Of a stretch of 60,830 nucleotides of DNA, positions 55,899 to 60,830 are shown one piece after another. This stretch comes from an uncultured Clostridia bacterium (GTDB taxonomy: Bacteria > Bacillota > Clostridia > Christensenellales > UBA1242), in NCBI GenBank assembly GCA_944377315.1, contig CALWEM010000021.1, forward strand, positions 1-60,830. The letters run 5' to 3'. The notes below the pieces were generated by a model. It saw only the letters and a list, made by a program, of their open reading frames with translations, searched no databases and had not been told where the DNA came from. A program made the translations under genes and the position numbers. How positions within the stretch are numbered: the stretch's first letter is position 1; each line of letters opens with the position of its first letter.

Positions 55899-55990
55899 GT
55901 TTTCAAAATGATTTTGTAAAACTTTAATAACCATAAACAATTGACTTTTTTTCTCTTTTTCGCTATACTTATATAATTAAAGAGGTAAAT

Positions 55991-57310
55991 ATGACTGATA
56001 AAAAGTTGATAACACCAAGAAAGTTGCAAGGCTTTTGGGAACTTATGCCAAATGAAGAAATGGTCTTTGAAGATATGCTGGACAAACTCAAAAAATGCTT
56101 CAAAGATAATTGCTTTGTGCCACTCGACACTCCAAATGTGGAATACAGTGAAATTTTGCTTGCCAAAAGTGGTGGCGACCTTGACAAAGAAATCTATCGC
56201 TTCACAAAAGGCAACAATGATATCTGTTTACGCTATGATTTGACTGTTCCTCTCGCTCGTTTTGTGAGTATGAACCTAAACACTTTGGATTTTCCTTTCA
56301 AACGCTTTCAAATTGGCAAAGTCTATCGTGGTGAACGACCACAAAAAGGGCGTTTTCGTGAATTTTATCAATGTGATGCCGACATTATTTCAGAAAACTT
56401 GCCACTGACATATGACGCTGAATGCATCAAACTCTATGAAAACTGCTTCAAAGCTCTTAACCTTGAAGTTGTGGTGGAAATTTCAAACCGCAAAATCTTG
56501 GAAGGCTTCTTCAAAAGTTTGAAGCTTGAAGAAAAAATTGTCGAACTTATGATTATCGTTGACAAAGTGGATAAATTGCCAAAAAAAGAAATAATTGCGA
56601 TGTTTGAAGAAAATGGTTTGAAAAAGAAAGATATTTCCGACCTTTTCAAAATCTTAAACTCTAAAGGTGATATTGCCGAAATCAAAAAACAAATTGGCGA
56701 AATAACTCAAGACTCCACCTTCCAAGAAGGGGTAACTGAACTTGAAGTCATCTCTTCTCGCCTGGAAGCGATGTGTATGAAAAAAGAAAATTTCACATTC
56801 AACCTTTCCATTGTTCGTGGACATAATTATTACACCGGCACAGTTTTTGAAGCATTCCTTAAAGACAAAAGAAATCTCGGTGCGATTGGCGGTGGTGGAA
56901 GATACAACAACCTTTGCGGATATTTCATCGACAAAAATATGCAAGGAGTTGGAATGAGCATCGGTATCACCCGCCTGTTTGACATTTTGAAAAGCGAAAA
57001 TTTGGTTAAATTTCCTTCATCTTTCATTGATCTTGCCATCATTTCTTTTGACGAAAACACACTTAACTATGCTCTTACACTTATGACAAAACTCCGGGCA
57101 GAAGGTGTGAAAGCGGAAGTTTTGAATGAAGAAAAAAGTTTCAAATCCAAAATGAAAGAAGCAAACAAAAAAGAAATTCCATTTGTCGCTATTTGTGGCG
57201 AAGATGAAATGAAATTAAATAAATACACGATCAAGAATATGACAACTGGCGAACAAAAAACTTGCTCTTTTGAAGAATTATTAAAATTAATTGGAAAAAT
57301 CGAGGATTAA
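55991..57310 (+). CDS. hisS: Histidyl-tRNA synthetase
   Basis: The 439-aa class II synthetase has motif 1 (PLDTPNVEYSEIL), the binding block DLTVPLARFV, motif 2 KVYRGERPQKGRFREFYQCD, the histidine-binding IVRGHNYYTGTVFEAF, and motif 3 region GVGMSIGITRLFDIL, then an anticodon domain. An AGAGG 7 nt upstream marks the start. A TTGACT lies about 45 nt upstream, next to the DnaA-box cluster. No T-box leader is visible. It is followed closely by metG. Confidence 0.94.
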   Translation: MTDKKLITPRKLQGFWELMPNEEMVFEDMLDKLKKCFKDNCFVPLDTPNVEYSEILLAKSGGDLDKEIYRFTKGNNDICLRYDLTVPLARFVSMNLNTLDFPFKRFQIGKVYRGERPQKGRFREFYQCDADIISENLPLTYDAECIKLYENCFKALNLEVVVEISNRKILEGFFKSLKLEEKIVELMIIVDKVDKLPKKEIIAMFEENGLKKKDISDLFKILNSKGDIAEIKKQIGEITQDSTFQEGVTELEVISSRLEAMCMKKENFTFNLSIVRGHNYYTGTVFEAFLKDKRNLGAIGGGGRYNNLCGYFIDKNMQGVGMSIGITRLFDILKSENLVKFPSSFIDLAIISFDENTLNYALTLMTKLRAEGVKAEVLNEEKSFKSKMKEANKKEIPFVAICGEDEMKLNKYTIKNMTTGEQKTCSFEELLKLIGKIED

Positions 57311-57311
57311 T

Positions 57312-59009
57312 ATGGAAAATAAAAGAAAAAAAATACTTGTCACATCAGCATTATTATATATCAACGGCTTGCCACATTTGGGACACGTGGTTGGTTGTTG
57401 GCTTCCTGGCGATGTTTTCACAAGATTTCACAAAACTTTTGGCGATGACACAATCTATGTCAGCGGGACGGACGACCACGGCACTGCAAGTTACATAAGT
57501 GCCAAGGAACTCAATATGGACATCAATGAGTATATTGCCAAAATGAACAGCAAAATGAAAGAAATTGCCAAAAAATTATCAATAAATTTTGATATTTTCA
57601 GTGGCACAAACACCAAAGTTCATCACGAAGTTACTTGCGAAGTTTTCAATGAACTCAACAAAAATGGGTATATCAGCGAAAAAGAAAGCAAAATGTGCTT
57701 CTGCGAACACGACAAGATTGCACTTGCTGACCGTTTTGTTTTCGGCACTTGCCCATATTGTGGCTATGACAAGGCGTATGGCGACCAATGCGACAACTGC
57801 GGAAAGACATATGATTTGGAAGAACTCAAAAACCCAAAATGCTCTTTCTGCGGACAAGATGCTGTCTTCAAAAACACCAAGCACCTATATATCCGCCTTG
57901 ACAAACTTCAAAATGATTTGAAAAAATGGATTGACACAAAGAAAGATATCTTCCGTCCTCACGTATATAATATGGCATACAAATGGATTAACGAAGGGCT
58001 CAAGTCTCGTTGCATCACCCGCGATATTCCTTGGGGAATCAAAGTGCCACTCCCAGATTTTCAAGACAAAGTTTTCTATGTTTGGTTTGACGCACCAATC
58101 GGCTATATCTCCATCACAAAAGAATTGGGCGGAGAAGAAATGGTGAAAGAACGCTGGCAAAATGAAGATTGTGAGATATATAACTTCATCGGCAAAGATA
58201 ACATTGATTTTCACGCAGTTTTCTTTCCTTGCATTGAACTTGGAAGCAAAAAATATCAACTCGCACAAAATGTTGTTGGCTTCAATTTCTTGAATTTTGA
58301 AGGTCAAAAATTTTCCAAATCGAAAAAGGTCGGAATTTTCTGCGAAAAACTTTTGGACAGCGACATTGATATCGACACTTTGCGTGCATATCTCCTTTCA
58401 ATTTTCCCAGAAAACAAAGACAGCGACTTCTCATATGAAGGTTTCAAACTCAACACAAATGCTGAACTTGTTGGAAAATATGGCAACTTCTTCAACCGCA
58501 CTCTCAATATGATAAACAAAAACTTTGCTGGCGAATTGGGAATATGTTTTGATGACATTAAAGACAATTTGAATGAAAATGACAAAGAAATAATTGATGC
58601 GATTGAAAACTGCCCAAATGAAATTGCAAATTTGTTCTCAAAAACCGAATTTAGAGCAGCCTATAAAGAAATTATGCGTTTTGCTTCCATCGGTAATACC
58701 TATCTTGAAAAAACAGCACCTTGGTCACTTATCAAAAATGGTGAAATTGAAAATGCCAAAAAAGTTCTCTATCTTTGCCTTAATATGGCAAAATCACTCG
58801 CCATTGTGGCAAGTCCAATAATGCCAACAAAGACAAAAGAAATATATGAGCAATTGGGCTTCACTGGTTCACCCGATGCACAAGATAACTGGCTTGAAGC
58901 AAGAAAAATTAACCTTCCAAAAACTCACAAAATCGGCACGCCAAAACCACTTTTTGCTCGCCTTGACGATGAGATGATTGAAAGATACAAATCTGAACTT
59001 GAAGGCTGA
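57312..59009 (+). CDS. metG: Methionyl-tRNA synthetase
   Basis: The 565-aa class I enzyme has the HIGH-type YINGLPHLGHVVG, two zinc knuckles (CPYCGYDKAYGDQCDNC and CSFCG), the KFSKSKK form of KMSKS, and a C-terminal anticodon helix bundle. The C-terminal tRNA-binding dimerisation domain of some MetRS is missing, which is normal for this two-knuckle type. I start at MENKRKKILVTSALL, 1 nt after the hisS stop, with GAGG overlapping the end of hisS. It is coupled to hisS. Confidence 0.94.
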   Translation: MENKRKKILVTSALLYINGLPHLGHVVGCWLPGDVFTRFHKTFGDDTIYVSGTDDHGTASYISAKELNMDINEYIAKMNSKMKEIAKKLSINFDIFSGTNTKVHHEVTCEVFNELNKNGYISEKESKMCFCEHDKIALADRFVFGTCPYCGYDKAYGDQCDNCGKTYDLEELKNPKCSFCGQDAVFKNTKHLYIRLDKLQNDLKKWIDTKKDIFRPHVYNMAYKWINEGLKSRCITRDIPWGIKVPLPDFQDKVFYVWFDAPIGYISITKELGGEEMVKERWQNEDCEIYNFIGKDNIDFHAVFFPCIELGSKKYQLAQNVVGFNFLNFEGQKFSKSKKVGIFCEKLLDSDIDIDTLRAYLLSIFPENKDSDFSYEGFKLNTNAELVGKYGNFFNRTLNMINKNFAGELGICFDDIKDNLNENDKEIIDAIENCPNEIANLFSKTEFRAAYKEIMRFASIGNTYLEKTAPWSLIKNGEIENAKKVLYLCLNMAKSLAIVASPIMPTKTKEIYEQLGFTGSPDAQDNWLEARKINLPKTHKIGTPKPLFARLDDEMIERYKSELEG

Positions 59010-59055
59010 TATTGACAAAAGAATAAAACAAAAAATATATATTGATATAAACGAA

Positions 59056-59092
59056 AAAGAACATATTGATTGTAATTTTCAATATGTTCTTT
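59056..59092. terminator. Bidirectional terminator between metG and the last gene
   Basis: A 14-bp stem (59056-59069 with 59079-59092) is flanked by A-rich and T-rich runs. Confidence 0.8.
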
Positions 59093-59171
59093 CTTTTCTA
59101 ATCATTTTAAAATAAACAACATCACTTTAATATCTTTTTTTGGCATTTTTCAAATTTTCCAGCAAACTTCC

Positions 59172-60830
59172 TTATGCCACTTGCGTCTCCATATATTTCT
59201 GACGGTAATATTCGTTGGTGTATAATTTCTTTCCGCCAACAACATTTCCGCTGTTGTCTTCATAACTTGATTTGAGAATGTAGGATGCCGTGTTATATTC
59301 CAATGTGTTTTCACCCCAATCACTTTCTTTTGAATACAAATCGAAAGTTAAAGTCATTTTGGTTAGTTCGGTTATGATAGGCAGTGAAATTTCAAAGTCT
59401 TCAAAGCTCTCAATAAAGCCAAATTTTCTCGATGTTCCATCACTTTGTTGATAGTTCTTTATAGCCAATGTTATATTTGAAGTTCCAGCACCATCAATCC
59501 CTGTTATGTCTTCCATATCAAGCGACAGGGTCATTTTGTCAAGTGTTTCATTTGCAGAAAATCCTAAAATCGACCTTTCTAGGGACGGATTTATGTCAAG
59601 CATTTCCATAATTGAAGTTATAATATCAATCGTGTTTCCAAGAAGTGGTATTTCTTCCTTGATACCCATTGAATTCATAATTATAGAAACAATATTACCC
59701 ATAATTTCATTTGATTGATAACTTGCAGTCACATCTTCCTTAACTTCTGTCCATTTTTTCCCTATCCAATCCGTCCACGTTGTATGAGTTCTACTTTTGA
59801 TTGAATATCTATGGAATGTTAAGATGCCATCCTTAAATTCATATGTGACCATCCTTGTGTCAAAATCACCTTCAAACATCATTGAAGCAATTCCACCTGA
59901 ACCAATGGAAACTTGGGCATAGATATATGGATTGTCAAGATTTTCAATGCTGGCGTGTAAATCAATGCTTAAATCAACATTACCTAATGGAATATTAACA
60001 CCAATTTTTCCTTTGTATGTGAAATTCTTTGTGTTCAAAGTGTTGATTGCTGTGTCCATAAACTCTGGGAAATTGCTTAAATCAAAATGCTTTTCAGCTG
60101 GATTTGAAGCAAAATAGTCAAAGTTTGCGCTGTCAAAATCTTCAATTGTGATTGTGGCATTCAAAATGTCTTCCCCTAAATTTATGTTGGAAACTTGAAT
60201 TTTTCGAAGTTTGTTGACAATTTCATCATTAACCCTTTCTTCATTCAAGGTTATCACCACGCTTCCAATCGTTTCATTAATCTTCAAACTAATTTCAAGT
60301 TCGGTCTTGTCAAGTCCGTTTTCTTCGGTTTTTCTCAACTCAATATTTTCAAGCATCTCCAACATTTTTGCTGTGTCAGTTAAAATCTCATCAACTTGTG
60401 AAATATCGCCTGAAACATCGTTTTGTCCAATTCCAAGAATTGAATGAACAAAACTGAAATCTGTTGTGCTTTTCTCTAAATTCCAACTTTCCATTGTCTC
60501 TTCGCCCAGCTCAATATTCAAAAAGCCAAGAATGAAAGAAATCATATCACTCATATTCAAATTATCAATTCTTCCACGGAAAGCATCACCGCTTGAAATA
60601 TATTCTCCGTGAGAATAAGTGATGTAAAGTCCGCCATAATTTTCATTAAATTGCCCTGATGCATCTCTTTCATCGCTATCATAAAGAATAGAAATAAGAT
60701 GCCGAACCCCACTCATAACAAGACTTAAATCGCCTTGAACTTGCAAGTTCTTTCCGCCAAATAATTCGAAAATATCATCACGGGCTTCTGTTTCTTCCGC
60801 ATCAGTAACATCAACATTAATATCTCCGCT
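59172..60830 (-). CDS. Large protein of unknown function (5' end beyond window)
   Basis: The frame is open from the right edge to a stop at 59172, giving at least 552 residues with the N-terminus missing. An in-frame TTG at 60746 is probably not the start, because the frame continues upstream without a stop. The visible part is Asp/Ser/Thr-rich, beta-strand-rich with alternating hydrophobics (for example GLYITYSHGEYIS, DVSLSIDLHASIE-like stretches and TKMTLTFDLYSKESD), low in Lys, and free of membrane segments and cysteine. This is typical of an exported or lipoprotein-type domain, but no signal sequence is in view and I recognise no family. Confidence 0.75.
   Translation of the reverse strand, partial: SGDINVDVTDAEETEARDDIFELFGGKNLQVQGDLSLVMSGVRHLISILYDSDERDASGQFNENYGGLYITYSHGEYISSGDAFRGRIDNLNMSDMISFILGFLNIELGEETMESWNLEKSTTDFSFVHSILGIGQNDVSGDISQVDEILTDTAKMLEMLENIELRKTEENGLDKTELEISLKINETIGSVVITLNEERVNDEIVNKLRKIQVSNINLGEDILNATITIEDFDSANFDYFASNPAEKHFDLSNFPEFMDTAINTLNTKNFTYKGKIGVNIPLGNVDLSIDLHASIENLDNPYIYAQVSIGSGGIASMMFEGDFDTRMVTYEFKDGILTFHRYSIKSRTHTTWTDWIGKKWTEVKEDVTASYQSNEIMGNIVSIIMNSMGIKEEIPLLGNTIDIITSIMEMLDINPSLERSILGFSANETLDKMTLSLDMEDITGIDGAGTSNITLAIKNYQQSDGTSRKFGFIESFEDFEISLPIITELTKMTLTFDLYSKESDWGENTLEYNTASYILKSSYEDNSGNVVGGKKLYTNEYYRQKYMETQVA

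Noticed and set aside
55899-55990. T-box riboswitch upstream of hisS
   Set aside because: No T-box sequence, specifier stem or terminator/antiterminator pair is visible.

Overview
The window is a compact, AT-rich stretch of a Bacillota (Firmicutes) chromosome, most likely from an uncultured anaerobic Clostridia-like lineage. I infer this from rubrerythrin, VanW, the DUF421/DUF4363 pair, a SpoVB/MurJ-type flippase, DUF1385-PrmC next to PrfA, the rpsF-ssb-rpsR cluster, the mrnC-rlmB-(comF)-sigH order, AGGAGG ribosome binding sites, sigma-A type promoters, and tRNAs with encoded CCA. No insertion sequence, prophage, CRISPR array or rRNA is visible. Both ends cut through a gene: a GLUG-repeat secreted protein on the left (3' end missing) and a large protein of unknown function on the right (5' end missing).

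Layout. 1-10 kb is on the minus strand apart from a small LysM gene: surface protein, a 97-bp three-hairpin element, DUF4363 and DUF421 membrane proteins, SpoVB-like flippase, TVP38/DedA protein, VanW and the CCA-adding enzyme. 10-20 kb holds a P-type ATPase (+), a DUF2207 protein, cysS and marR (-), recD2 (+) and a sugar symporter (-). 20-28.5 kb holds a CYTH-like protein, rubrerythrin (+), HU, the queH-signal peptidase pair, DUF1385-PrmC/prfA, a tiny Leu/Asn/Cys-rich protein, arsR (+), and rpsF-ssb-rpsR-rpmE. 28.7-33.6 kb holds an orphan pilin-like protein, an acetyltransferase, and secA followed by an HD-domain gene. At 33.6 kb the prevailing strand switches to plus: a 1,687-aa coiled-coil membrane protein, ychF, mrnC, rlmB, comF, sigH, glnS, a membrane protein, gyrB, two unknown genes, gyrA, helD, a gene-free stretch dense in DnaA boxes, hisS and metG. 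Minus-strand exceptions there are tRNA-Glu, tRNA-fMet, a lipoprotein and fic.

How it fits together. Most of the window is housekeeping: translation (cysS, glnS, hisS, metG, prfA, prmC, S6, S18, L31, tRNAs), DNA topology and repair (gyrB, gyrA, recD2, ssb, HU), secretion (secA, signal peptidase I) and envelope upkeep. The most interesting items are: (i) the giant coiled-coil protein behind a perfect-consensus promoter; (ii) a G9 tract just after the signal peptide of the surface protein, where a change of one base in either direction stops translation within ten codons; (iii) a recurring promoter arrangement whose -10 box lies only 6-10 nt before the ATG with no Shine-Dalgarno sequence, implying frequent leaderless mRNAs; (iv) a DnaA-box cluster between helD and hisS; (v) the 97-bp cloverleaf-like element; and (vi) a class II Fic gene divergent from gyrB, with an inverted repeat between them.
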